The notes under the pieces: generated by a model
What the model was told of the DNA's origin: nothing
Database searches by the model: none
The model's input: only the letters and a program-made list of their open reading frames with translations
Shown here: positions 35,026-43,385 of the stretch, piece after piece
Layout: each line of letters begins with the position of its first letter
Position numbering within the stretch: the stretch's first letter is position 1
Position numbers and translations under genes: made by a program
Origin: Bacteroidota bacterium
GTDB lineage: Bacteria; Bacteroidota; Bacteroidia; Bacteroidales; JAGONC01
Length of the DNA stretch: 64,000 bases
Assembly: GCA_026391695.1 (NCBI GenBank)
Contig: JAPLDP010000021.1
Location: 78,125-142,124 of the forward strand
Direction of reading: 5' to 3'

Positions 35026-36453
35026 TCACCTGCTGAAGAATTTATCATTGAAGTTCACCAGGTACACCTTTTCCTTTGCCCGTGTAAGCGCTGTATACAA
35101 CCATCTCATGAACTCCACATTAATCATCTCATCTCTCACATACCCCTGGTCAATGAACACGGTGTTCCATTGTCCTCCCTGTGTCTTATGGCAGGTCAGG
35201 GCATAGGCAAATTTGACTTGCAGGGCATTATAATATGGGTTGTTTTTCACCTGTTCCACACGCGAGCTTCTTTTCTCCATGTCGGCATAATCCTCCATGA
35301 CAATACTGAAAAAGCGGCGGTTATCGTCGCTGCTGAGTGAGGGTGATTCACTGGTCAGTGTGTCGAGGAGAATCCTTGTATCAAACTCCTTCTCGTCAGG
35401 GTAATCGAGCATCCTGACCAACACATCGGCGAAGCGGAATTCATACATTTCGTAAATCCTTCTGATGCGCATGATCTCGATGATATCGCCATTGGCAATA
35501 AATCCGGCATGGGAATCAGGTGGCAGCCAGAAGTAACTGTTCTTCACCACCATGAGCAGGTCACCTGCTGTGATTTCACTATCCTGGTAGAGAATCCTGC
35601 GGCGTATTTCCTGGTTATACATGTTGGCTCTTTTATTGGAGCGGCAGATGACCACAACATCGCTCCATCCGTGTGTGGAATAAGCTTTGTTCAGCAGGTC
35701 TTCGAAGTCCACGCCATTAATTTCCACCACATCATCAAAGGAAGAAACTGAAAAAAATGGCGGAGTGGCTGCTGTGGTTTTAATTTTCTTACGGAGCAGT
35801 GTAGCATTATACAATATCCCGGAGTCATGGGCTTGCCGGACCACCTCGGTGAGTTCATGCAGTTCGATGGTTATGTGGTAGGCATTTTTCAGGTATGCGG
35901 TATCGAGTGCCGGGCTGATGGAAAGCCCGACCGGAGGCAGTTGTGCCGTATCGCCGATGAGCAGGAGCTTACAGTTCCTGCCCTGGCTCACATAGGAGAA
36001 CAGATCGTCAAGCACGTTGCGCTGCGAAAACAGGCTGAAATCGTTCGGATTATCATTCTGTATCATGGATGCTTCGTCGACGATGAAAAGAGTGTTTGAA
36101 TGGGTATTCTGTGCCAGTGTCATGATGATGCTGCCATCGCTGGCCACGCGCGGCTGATAGATCTTTTTGTGGATCGTAAAGGCCTGATGACCGGAATAGG
36201 CCGCCAGAACTTTGGCAGCACGACCGGTGGGGGCCAGAAGCACAGATTGCTTTCCCAGCAGCGATAACATCTGCACTAGCGCACTGACGACAGTCGTTTT
36301 TCCCGTACCTGCATAACCTTTGAGAATAAATAGAGAGGGCTTTTCAAAATCTATCAGAAATTGCGAAAGTTTCAGGATAAACTTCTTCTGGCCCTCAGTG
36401 GGATTGTAAGGGAATTGCCGGAGAAGTAATCTTTCGATGTCGGATATGTTCAT
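35026..36453 (-). CDS. RecD/Dda-like ATP-dependent DNA helicase
   Basis: Superfamily 1 helicase of the RecD/Dda type, 475 residues. Walker A is G-Y-A-G-T-G-K-T-T (about residue 45) and motif Ia-like A-P-T-G-R-A-A follows. Walker B is V-D-E-A-S-M-I. The C-terminal UvrD-type segment has C-H-K-T-Q-G-G-Q-W and Y-T-A-L-T-R-A-K-E, which close the ATP site. There is no N-terminal RecD2 extension with helix-hairpin-helix, so it is a short form. Such stand-alone helicases are widespread in Bacteroidota and are thought to act in replication or repair. It is convergent with ispF and 60 bases from it. Confidence 0.9.
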   Translation of the reverse strand: MNISDIERLLLRQFPYNPTEGQKKFILKLSQFLIDFEKPSLFILKGYAGTGKTTVVSALVQMLSLLGKQSVLLAPTGRAAKVLAAYSGHQAFTIHKKIYQPRVASDGSIIMTLAQNTHSNTLFIVDEASMIQNDNPNDFSLFSQRNVLDDLFSYVSQGRNCKLLLIGDTAQLPPVGLSISPALDTAYLKNAYHITIELHELTEVVRQAHDSGILYNATLLRKKIKTTAATPPFFSVSSFDDVVEINGVDFEDLLNKAYSTHGWSDVVVICRSNKRANMYNQEIRRRILYQDSEITAGDLLMVVKNSYFWLPPDSHAGFIANGDIIEIMRIRRIYEMYEFRFADVLVRMLDYPDEKEFDTRILLDTLTSESPSLSSDDNRRFFSIVMEDYADMEKRSSRVEQVKNNPYYNALQVKFAYALTCHKTQGGQWNTVFIDQGYVRDEMINVEFMRWLYTALTRAKEKVYLVNFNDKFFSR

Positions 36454-36517
36454 ATTAATAAGAGGTCATCAGAATGCCATCGTCAAATCGTCAAATCGCC
36501 AAATTGACAATTGGCAA

Positions 36518-38875
36518 TTAAAACGGATATCCTATCGCAAAATTCCACACCAAATGAGCGACGTTTTTATTATTGAATATCCAGCGGTCACCGGCTGTGT
36601 GCGACGGATCAAGGACAGGGGAGGCTACATCAAGCCGGAAGATGAAAAAGTCGAAGTCGAAGCGGAAGCCGATGCCGGCATCCACGGCCATCTGACTCAG
36701 AAACTCGTCCAATTTGAATTGTCCGCTGGGAAATGCCTCGCTGGCATGGAGCTGCCAGATATTGCCGGCATCGGCAAATAATGCACCGTGAAAGAACGAA
36801 TAGACAGGGAAACGGAATTCAATGTTGCCCATCAGTTTGATATCTCCCATGCGGTCAATATCTTTCAGTGTGTCACTGTAAAATGAACCCGGACCCAGCC
36901 GCATGAACTGCCACCCCCGCTGATCATTTGCACCGCCACCAAAGAATGCCCTTTCGAAAGGTAAAGCCTCGGAATTGCCAAAGGGTATGCCTAGCCCCAT
37001 ATACCCTCTCATAACGAGGATGTTGTCCTGATTTAAATAGTGATAATATCGCAGGTCGATATTTCCTTTGAGATATTGTGAAAAGGGAATACGCAGAATA
37101 GTATATTTGCCATTCTCATTTTTTGAAGCACCCGTTAATCTATTTATAGTATATAGCAGGTTCCCACCCGATTCACCGCTGACATCAAGATAAATAAAAT
37201 CAACAGTTGTTTTGATTTTCTGGCTGCTGAAAATATAGTTGTAGCGCATGTCCATGATCAGGTGGTCGGTATATTGCTCGATCAGTCGCAGGTCATGTGT
37301 CTTGTGGAGATCGCTGTAGAAGGTTGAGTCAAAAGCTTTGATTTTCACCGAACTGATCTCAACAGGATAAAACGAATGCCGGTTGTTGATCTGTGGTTCC
37401 CAGTTATAACCAAATGAAAGGTTCAGAAGGGTGCGTTCATATTTAGGCCAGAACTCAAAGCCATATCCGGTGATGATGGATGTGCGGGGTTTAAAATATT
37501 TCGGAAACCTTTCCTGACTGATGGGGATAAGAAACCGGGGAAACTGGAGGCTGAACTCAATACCTGTTTCAAATGTGTTGAAGATACCCAGTTTTTTCGT
37601 GCTGCTGCCAGCTGTTTTCTGGATTTCTGCCGAGCCCCGCAGTTTTATGCGGAATACCTCTGCACCCCGAAAGATATTTTTATTTTGGAATGTGAAACTC
37701 CCTGCCACACCGGGATTACCGGCTGAGTTGGTGACGTCGGTTTCGACAGAAAAGGCGTTGACCGGCGACCGCAAAATATTTATCCGGCAGTTGAGCAGGC
37801 CAAAATCCTTACCGGGGGTGTTCCCTGTGGTATTCAGCTCATCAAAGTTTATGGTGGCCAGGCGCGTCACAGGCAACCGCGACAACTGGGTGTTGGTCTC
37901 GGTCTGATCTTTAAAATTGTAAATATCCCCTTTTTTAAATAAGATCGACTGAGTAAAAACCCTGGGTCTTATCTTGAAATCGCCATAGTGGATGAAGAAA
38001 TAACCGCTGAGGGTATCGTTGTGATCAGGCTTTGTTATTATAAATTCCATCGTATCGCGACGGACGCTGTCGGGAAACGGGGTGTTAAATTCCGGATTGA
38101 TATAGATATTGTTGATGATAAAGCGTTTGTGTTTCAGCTCGAGGACCGAATCGGGATATTCGGGTGAACGGTAACGGATATTCTGAATATATGCGGTGAT
38201 ATCTATTGAATGGGCATTCAGGCTGGTATCCAGCTCATAAGTGATATAATCTGTGATGAAGTTATAATACCCCTGGTTTTTAAGATTCCTGGTAATACGG
38301 CTGCGCTCTTCATCCAGGGTGTAGACGTTGAAAACATCACCCGGTTTGACCAGCGTATTACCCATCTCCGTATAGACAAATTTCTTCAGGGTGTCATCGG
38401 GTATGCTCCATGTGATATTAAGCAATATATAAGGAGCGCCGGTGTTGATGACATATTTTACATGGGCTTTCTTTTTCCTGTAAGTATTCTCAGAGCTGAC
38501 CTTAGAGTTAAAATAACCAATATTATTCAGGTAAGCTTTCATATCGCGGCAGGAGTTTTCAGTCATGCGGTTTTCGAGCATCACCGGTGGTTTGCCGAAT
38601 TTATTTTTTATCCACGTTTTAAATTTTGTCTGCGTGCCTTTGCCTGCCTTAGCGTATATCCATTGGCTGTAATAAAGTCTCAGGAATCCTTTGTTGGGCT
38701 TCTGCTGGATGAAATTTTCCAGCTCACCGGCATCCACATCTTTATGATCTGTTTTAAGCGATGTCTTATTCAGGAGGTACCCCGGTTCAGTCAGCCAGTG
38801 CGAAGAGCTACATCCGGCAAGGAACAGGATACAAACAAAGAGGAGGAGATATGTGAGCCTGGTGAAATCTTTCAA
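36518..38875 (-). CDS. BamA/TamA-like outer-membrane lipoprotein (TamL type)
   Basis: A 785-residue protein of the Omp85 family that inserts beta-barrel proteins or moves substrates across the outer membrane. It starts with a lipoprotein signal (F-L-A-G-C, Cys21), the mark of the Bacteroidota TamL subgroup. POTRA-like repeats fill about residues 90-330, with Y-L-N-N-I-G-Y-F and L-K-N-Q-G-Y-Y-N-F. A 16-strand-type barrel follows, with the late G-G-A-N-D-Q-R-G-W motif and R-F-P-V-Y-S-F-F-H-G-A-L-F-A-D-A-G. It ends in an aromatic strand (W-N-F-A-I-G-Y-P-F). No tamB is next to it. TamL is preferred over BamA because of the lipobox. Confidence 0.85.
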   Translation of the reverse strand: MKDFTRLTYLLLFVCILFLAGCSSSHWLTEPGYLLNKTSLKTDHKDVDAGELENFIQQKPNKGFLRLYYSQWIYAKAGKGTQTKFKTWIKNKFGKPPVMLENRMTENSCRDMKAYLNNIGYFNSKVSSENTYRKKKAHVKYVINTGAPYILLNITWSIPDDTLKKFVYTEMGNTLVKPGDVFNVYTLDEERSRITRNLKNQGYYNFITDYITYELDTSLNAHSIDITAYIQNIRYRSPEYPDSVLELKHKRFIINNIYINPEFNTPFPDSVRRDTMEFIITKPDHNDTLSGYFFIHYGDFKIRPRVFTQSILFKKGDIYNFKDQTETNTQLSRLPVTRLATINFDELNTTGNTPGKDFGLLNCRINILRSPVNAFSVETDVTNSAGNPGVAGSFTFQNKNIFRGAEVFRIKLRGSAEIQKTAGSSTKKLGIFNTFETGIEFSLQFPRFLIPISQERFPKYFKPRTSIITGYGFEFWPKYERTLLNLSFGYNWEPQINNRHSFYPVEISSVKIKAFDSTFYSDLHKTHDLRLIEQYTDHLIMDMRYNYIFSSQKIKTTVDFIYLDVSGESGGNLLYTINRLTGASKNENGKYTILRIPFSQYLKGNIDLRYYHYLNQDNILVMRGYMGLGIPFGNSEALPFERAFFGGGANDQRGWQFMRLGPGSFYSDTLKDIDRMGDIKLMGNIEFRFPVYSFFHGALFADAGNIWQLHASEAFPSGQFKLDEFLSQMAVDAGIGFRFDFDFFIFRLDVASPVLDPSHTAGDRWIFNNKNVAHLVWNFAIGYPF

Positions 38876-38922
38876 TGCCCGACGGAATTATGTCAGTGTA
38901 CAAATGTAAAAATAAAAAGGGA

Positions 38923-38968
38923 AAAAGAGGGATGACATCTCCGATTTGGAGATGTCAGCCCTCTTTCC
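38923..38968 (-). terminator. terminator of the tRNA-Val/GIY-YIG transcript
   Basis: Read on the minus strand, AAAGAGGG and GACATCTCC pair with GGAGATGTC and CCCTCTTT around a 5-base loop, followed by TTTTT. It is located right after the tRNA remnant. The core GACATCTCC belongs to the same palindrome family as the repeats around the GH3 gene. Confidence 0.75.
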
Positions 38969-38970
38969 TG

Positions 38971-39031
38971 TGGGAGTTACAGGATTCGAACCTGTGACTC
39001 TCCCGACCTGTCAGTCGGGATGCTCTGAACC
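38971..39031 (-). pseudogene. partial tRNA remnant, T arm and 3' end of tRNA-Val type
   Basis: The first 28 bases (38971-38998) equal the 3' end and T arm of the complete tRNA-Val at 39361; with two more at 38969-38970 the match is 30 bases. A 13-base match (39019-39031) covers the D-arm end. In between, the anticodon arm is a 7-bp hairpin (TCCCGAC/GTCGGGA) that cannot form a normal 7-base loop. The 5' acceptor and D-arm start are missing and are replaced by the end of the GIY-YIG gene. It cannot be a working tRNA. Confidence 0.85.
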
Positions 39032-39274
39032 TTTGAAGATTAAGCTCCGAATCCGAATAGTGTTTTTCCATTTCTTTAGCTGACGCTCTCTTTCAGAGGC
39101 TTTCTCTTTCGTGGAATACTCTTCAGTATATACAAGTTTCCAATCATTCACATACCCGGTGTATCCCTGATGGTTGGTATTATGTTTTTTAATCCTATCT
39201 TGAAGATTCGATGTATAGCCGATATAATATTTATCTTTTATTTTACTGTGAAGGATATAGAAGTAATAATTCAT
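39011..39274 (-). CDS. GIY-YIG nuclease family protein, 87 aa
   Basis: A small single-domain GIY-YIG protein. The N-terminus has Y-Y-F-Y-I-L-H and, ten residues later, Y-Y-I-G-Y-T, the two halves of the catalytic motif. The conserved Arg is in L-Q-D-R-I-K-K-H-N, and the metal-binding Glu in E-R-E-R-Q-L-K-K-W-K. The last codons (G-S-E-H-P-D) and the stop are read from the tRNA remnant, so gene and remnant overlap. Proteins of this kind with tRNA-derived tails are common beside tRNA genes in Bacteroidota; their role is unknown. The 3' half of a tRNA-Val lies on both sides, which suggests arrival or duplication at the tRNA gene. Confidence 0.88.
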   Translation of the reverse strand: MNYYFYILHSKIKDKYYIGYTSNLQDRIKKHNTNHQGYTGYVNDWKLVYTEEYSTKEKASERERQLKKWKNTIRIRSLIFKGSEHPD

Positions 39275-39360
39275 AGGGTCATTTTTCTGTTAATTTATTT
39301 TTCGTTAAAGTGTGACCCTGTGAAATAAAAAAGCCATCACAATTGATGGCTTTTTTGGTG

Positions 39361-39435
39361 TGGGAGTTACAGGATTCGAACCTGTGACCCTCTGCTTGTA
39401 AGGCAGATGCTCTGAACCAACTGAGCTAAACTCCC
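39361..39435 (-). tRNA. tRNA-Val (anticodon TAC)
   Basis: A 75-base cloverleaf read on the minus strand: acceptor GGGAGTT/AACTCCC, D arm GCTC...GAGC, anticodon arm TCTGC-CTTACAA-GCAGA, and T arm ACAGG-TTCGAAT-CCTGT. The discriminator is A and no CCA is encoded. The GIY-YIG gene follows about 86 bases downstream on the same strand. Confidence 0.95.
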
Positions 39436-39531
39436 ATAACAATTTAAAATTTAAAATTGGAAATTTTAAATTTCAGGGGGGCAAAGATAGTTATTAATTT
39501 GTAATAAGCAAACCGGATGACTTATTTACTG

Positions 39532-40713
39532 TTAACGAAAAGCTTCCAATCCGGTAATCTCATGCCCGGTTATTAGCAGGTGAATGTCGTGTGTACCTTC
39601 ATAGGTGATGACCGACTCGAGGTTCATCATATGCCGCATCATAGGGAAATCATTGGTGATGCCCATAGCGCCAAGGATCTGACGTGTTTCCCGGGCAATA
39701 GTCAGTGCCATGTGCACATTGTTGCGCTTTGCCATTGATATTTGCGCCGGCGTGACCTTCCCTTCATTTTGAAGCGTACCCAGCCTCCATGCCAGCAACT
39801 GTGCTTTTGTTATTTCGGTGAGTGCTTCGGCCAGTTTTTTCTGCTGCAGCTGCATGGCGCCGATAGGTTTCCCAAACTGAATCCTTTCCTGCGAATAGCG
39901 CACTGCTGCATCATAACAATCCATGGCAGCGCCGATGGCACCCCAGGCTATGCCATAACGTGCCGAATTGAGGCAGCGCAAAGGCCCCTGTAATCCGACG
40001 GCAAGGGGCAGTATATTGCTCTTGAGGACGATGACATTGTCGAACACCATCTCGCCTGTAACCGATGCACGGAGTGACCATTTACCATGTGTTTCAGGCG
40101 CCGTAAATCCCTTTTGTCCCTTTTCAACGATGAGTCCGCGGATGACATCCTGATCATCCTTAGCCCACACAATGCCGATGTCGGCAATGGCTGAGTTGGT
40201 GATCCACATTTTAGCGCCATTCAGGAGGTAATGGTCGCCTTTATCTTCTATCCTGGTGATCATGCTGCCCGGGTCGGAGCCGCAGTTGGGTTCGGTGAGC
40301 CCAAAGCAGCCAATGATCTCGCCGGTAGCCAGCCGCGGCAGGTATTTCATCTTCTGTTCCTCAGAGCCATAGGCATATATCGGGAACATGACCAGGGATG
40401 TCTGCACCGATGCCATCGACCGTATGCCTGAGTCGCCACGTTCCAGTTCCTGCATGATCAGGCCATAGGAGATATAATCCAGCCCTGCGCCGCCATATTC
40501 CTGCGGAATAAAAGGACCAAAAGCACCCAACTCTCCCAATTCCTTCACCAGGTGGATTGGAAACTGGGCTTTCTCGCAATACTCCTCAATGACCGGAAGC
40601 ACCGCCCTGTTAACCCAATCCCTGGCAGCGCTGCGGACAATTTTTTGTTCATCTGTTAAAAGATCATCGACCATATAATGATCAGGTGCTGTAAATTGTG
40701 CGATCGTTGGCAT
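39532..40713 (-). CDS. acyl-CoA dehydrogenase, glutaryl-CoA dehydrogenase-like
   Basis: Flavin enzyme of the acyl-CoA dehydrogenase family, 393 residues. It most resembles glutaryl-CoA dehydrogenase, which dehydrogenates and decarboxylates glutaryl-CoA to crotonyl-CoA in lysine and tryptophan breakdown. Landmarks are C-F-G-L-T-E-P-N-C-G-S-D-P, K-M-W-I-T-N-S, L-R-A-S-V-T-G-E-M-V-F-D, A-R-Y-G-I-A-W-G-A, and the catalytic Glu in I-T-Y-E-G-T-H-D-I-H (about residue 372). No electron-transfer flavoprotein or other lysine genes are nearby, so the substrate is inferred. Confidence 0.9.
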   Translation of the reverse strand: MPTIAQFTAPDHYMVDDLLTDEQKIVRSAARDWVNRAVLPVIEEYCEKAQFPIHLVKELGELGAFGPFIPQEYGGAGLDYISYGLIMQELERGDSGIRSMASVQTSLVMFPIYAYGSEEQKMKYLPRLATGEIIGCFGLTEPNCGSDPGSMITRIEDKGDHYLLNGAKMWITNSAIADIGIVWAKDDQDVIRGLIVEKGQKGFTAPETHGKWSLRASVTGEMVFDNVIVLKSNILPLAVGLQGPLRCLNSARYGIAWGAIGAAMDCYDAAVRYSQERIQFGKPIGAMQLQQKKLAEALTEITKAQLLAWRLGTLQNEGKVTPAQISMAKRNNVHMALTIARETRQILGAMGITNDFPMMRHMMNLESVITYEGTHDIHLLITGHEITGLEAFR

Positions 40714-40809
40714 AATAGGTTCAAATTGGAAATTGTGATTTTAATTTATCATAAATTTGAAAGAAAAAATTTATCCCCATTAAAGATAGTTATATACAAA
40801 AACACTATT

Positions 40810-40884
40810 ATGAAAAAATCAAAATATATCTTTTATTTCTTTCTGTCATTAGTGATTGGAGGGTGTTTATCAACAGAAAAATAA
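40810..40884 (+). CDS. very small putative lipoprotein, 24 aa
   Basis: A short frame with a basic start (M-K-K-S-K), a hydrophobic core (Y-F-F-L-S-L-V-I) and a lipobox I-G-G-C followed by only five residues (L-S-T-E-K). Shape and size resemble entericidin-like peptides. It has no recognisable -33/-7 box. It could also be the start of a decayed lipoprotein gene, since 200 AT-rich bases without a gene follow. Confidence 0.35.
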   Translation: MKKSKYIFYFFLSLVIGGCLSTEK

Positions 40885-41060
40885 CTGGCAAATAACTGCG
40901 AATAGCACATCAAAATATTATTTAGCCGTTGTAGTTGATTAGAATATTAGAGTTTATTTATTTTTCATTTGTTTTTTTTGATAAAACAGATTATATTGCG
41001 ACGATATATATTTGTTCAATAAATATGGGTTTCTGCTGTTTGAAGGATTAATTATAAATA

Positions 41061-41092
41061 GATGTCATCTCTCCAAGAGATGCCATCCGTGA
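41061..41092. repeat. GATGYCATCTCT palindromic repeat before the GH3 gene
   Basis: GATGTCATCTCT-CCAA-GAGATGCCATC forms a near-perfect stem; a further ATGACATCC lies at the GH3 start codon. Same family as the repeats at 43294-43381 and 38934-38956. Confidence 0.7.
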
Positions 41093-41098
41093 AAAGAT

Positions 41099-43291
41099 AT
41101 GACATCCATGATAAAAACCCCTTTTATGCTCCATGTTACACTGTTATTAATTCTTTTCCCTTTTTTTGTTGGATGGTGGCATCCAACAGAAAAACCTTCA
41201 GAATACGAATTTAAGGATCCTGCTTTACCTCTTGACGTCAGGATCAACGACCTGATATCCAGGCTTACGCTGGAGCAGAAAGCGTCGATGATGCTTTACA
41301 ACAGTCCAGCTATCGACAACCTGGGCATTCCGGCCTACAACTGGTGGAATGAATGTCTGCATGGTGTAGCCAGGGCTGGCAAAGCCACGGTGTTCCCTCA
41401 GGCTATAGGGTTGGCCGCCACGTTCGATGACAGTCTCATTTACCGCGTGGCAGCGGTGATTTCGAGCGAAGCCCGCGCCAAGTTTAATGTGGCAGCAGCG
41501 AAAAACAACCGTGCCCAATATGCGGGGCTGAGCTTCTGGGCGCCCAACATCAATATTTTCCGCGATCCACGCTGGGGAAGGGGACAGGAGACCTATGGTG
41601 AAGACCCATTTTTGACATCCCGCCTGGGTGTGGCCTTTGTCAGGGGATTGCAGGGTGAGGATCCCAAGTATCTGAAAGCGGCCGCCTGCGCCAAACATTT
41701 TGCCGTCCACAGCGGTCCTGAGAATATACGTCATAAGTTCAATGCACTCCCTGAGGAAAGAGATTTCAGAGAGACCTACCTGCTGGCATTTAAGTCACTC
41801 GTGGATGCCAAAGTCGAAGCAGTCATGTGCGCCTATAACAGGCTTTATGACCTGCCCTGCTGTGGTAGCCCTTATCTTCTTTATGATATCCTGCGTAAGG
41901 AGTGGAGTTTTAAAGGCCATATCGTCTCCGATTGCTGGGCTCCCGATGACTTCTTTAAAACACATAAAGTAGTCAAAACCGAGGTGGAAGCTGCTGCCAT
42001 GGCTGCCAATGCCGGTGTCAACCTCAATTGCGGGTATACTTATAAAGTTCTGCCGGATGCTGTGAAACAGGGATTGGTCACTGAAAACACCATTGATTCA
42101 ATACTCAGGCCATTGCTGAGAACCCGTTTCAGGCTCGGTCTCTTCGATCCGGACTCATTGAATCCTTATTCGGCGATTGATCCTGCTATTGTCGATTGCG
42201 ATAAACACCGGCAGCTGGCCTATGAAGCTGCCGCCAAATCCATCGTCCTGCTCAAAAACAACGGCATCCTGCCCCTGCGCGGCGATACGCTGAAAAAGAT
42301 ATATGTCACCGGTCCCACAGCCACCGACGTGTTTGCACTCGTCGGTAACTATAACGGATGGTCGGGTAACATGGTGACATTCCTCGAAGGCATCACGCAA
42401 CGGGTGGATGCAGGGACGATCGTCGACTATTTGCAGGGATGCCGGCTGTATGCAAAAAAAGACCACTACTATGGTTTCTGGGAAGCCCGGATGGCTGATG
42501 TGACCATTGCCTTCATGGGCCTCACCCGAATGCTGGAAGGTGAGGAGGGTGAAGCCATCATGACCAGAACAGGTGGCGACAGGCCCGACATTGCACTGCC
42601 TGAAAACCAGGTGGAGTTCATTCGTCAGATGAGAGACAAGATAAAAGACAAACCCCTGATCGTCGTTCTCACCGGTGGCAGTGCAGTCGCCATTCCCGAG
42701 ATACTTCAGCTCGCCGATGCCGTATTGATGGCCTGGTATCCCGGCGAAGAGGGTGGCACTGCCCTCGCTGATGTCCTTTTTGGAGATGTGAATCCCTCCG
42801 GCCGCCTGCCGGTCACATTTTACCGGTCGGTAAAAGACCTTCCTCCTTTCGATGACTACCGCATGCAGGGAAGGACATACCGCTATTTCATAGGTAAACC
42901 TGAATTTGAATTTGGCTTTGGGCTGAGCTATACAACATTTGACTATAAGAATGCAAATACCGACAGGACGGAAGTGACCGGAAATGACTTCATCAATCTG
43001 AATGTCATCCTGTCAAATTCAGGTAAATATGACGGAGAGGAGGTGATACAGGTCTATGGTAAAAAGATCGATCCTGTTTTTTTCCGGCCTGTGAAAACAC
43101 TCATCGGATTTCAGCGCGTAAACATCAGGAAAGGGGAAATCAAAGAGGTAGTCATTCCACTGGATATTTCAAAATTATCGTACTGGGATGTTGAAGCTCA
43201 GCAATATGCCGTTGAGCCGGGGAAATATGAGGTGCAGATAGGAGCATCCTCAGCCGACATCAGGTTAAGGACTGAGATAAATATCAGGTAA
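41099..43291 (+). CDS. glycoside hydrolase family 3 beta-glycosidase
   Basis: Secreted or periplasmic exo-acting glycosidase of family GH3, 730 residues. It removes terminal beta-linked sugars (glucose, xylose or similar) from oligosaccharides. An N-terminal hydrophobic segment (residues about 10-25) is followed by the TIM-barrel domain with W-W-N-E-C-L-H-G-V-A-R, G-R-G-Q-E-T-Y-G-E-D-P, and the nucleophile Asp in I-V-S-D-C-W-A (about residue 278). The second domain has E-G-E-E-G-E and D-R-P-D-I-A-L-P-x-x-Q. A fibronectin-III-like tail closes it (G-F-Q-R-V and P-G-K-Y). The W-W-N-E-x-L-H-G-V-A-R form is typical of xylosidase/glucosidase members. It stands between two clusters of palindromic repeats with no carbohydrate operon around it. 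Confidence 0.92.
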   Translation: MTSMIKTPFMLHVTLLLILFPFFVGWWHPTEKPSEYEFKDPALPLDVRINDLISRLTLEQKASMMLYNSPAIDNLGIPAYNWWNECLHGVARAGKATVFPQAIGLAATFDDSLIYRVAAVISSEARAKFNVAAAKNNRAQYAGLSFWAPNINIFRDPRWGRGQETYGEDPFLTSRLGVAFVRGLQGEDPKYLKAAACAKHFAVHSGPENIRHKFNALPEERDFRETYLLAFKSLVDAKVEAVMCAYNRLYDLPCCGSPYLLYDILRKEWSFKGHIVSDCWAPDDFFKTHKVVKTEVEAAAMAANAGVNLNCGYTYKVLPDAVKQGLVTENTIDSILRPLLRTRFRLGLFDPDSLNPYSAIDPAIVDCDKHRQLAYEAAAKSIVLLKNNGILPLRGDTLKKIYVTGPTATDVFALVGNYNGWSGNMVTFLEGITQRVDAGTIVDYLQGCRLYAKKDHYYGFWEARMADVTIAFMGLTRMLEGEEGEAIMTRTGGDRPDIALPENQVEFIRQMRDKIKDKPLIVVLTGGSAVAIPEILQLADAVLMAWYPGEEGGTALADVLFGDVNPSGRLPVTFYRSVKDLPPFDDYRMQGRTYRYFIGKPEFEFGFGLSYTTFDYKNANTDRTEVTGNDFINLNVILSNSGKYDGEEVIQVYGKKIDPVFFRPVKTLIGFQRVNIRKGEIKEVVIPLDISKLSYWDVEAQQYAVEPGKYEVQIGASSADIRLRTEINIR

Positions 43292-43293
43292 AA

Positions 43294-43381
43294 ACGGATG
43301 CCATCTTTTATAAAAGATGGCATCCGTGCTCTAAAAGCTTTGTTCACGGATATTATCTCTGTGAGAGATGCCATCCGTACG
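43294..43381. repeat. palindromic repeats after the GH3 gene, including a perfect 34-bp palindrome
   Basis: Bases 43294-43327 (ACGGATGCCATCTTTTA and its exact complement) form a perfect 34-bp palindrome three bases after the GH3 stop. A second partial copy, TCTCTGTGAGAGATGCCATCCGT, lies at about 43358-43380, next to the convergent WYL gene end. Termination from both sides is plausible. Confidence 0.8.
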
Positions 43382-43385
43382 TTTT

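Noticed and set aside
38971..39031. a second complete tRNA
   Set aside because: The 5' acceptor and half of the D arm are absent and the anticodon arm cannot form a normal 7-base loop.
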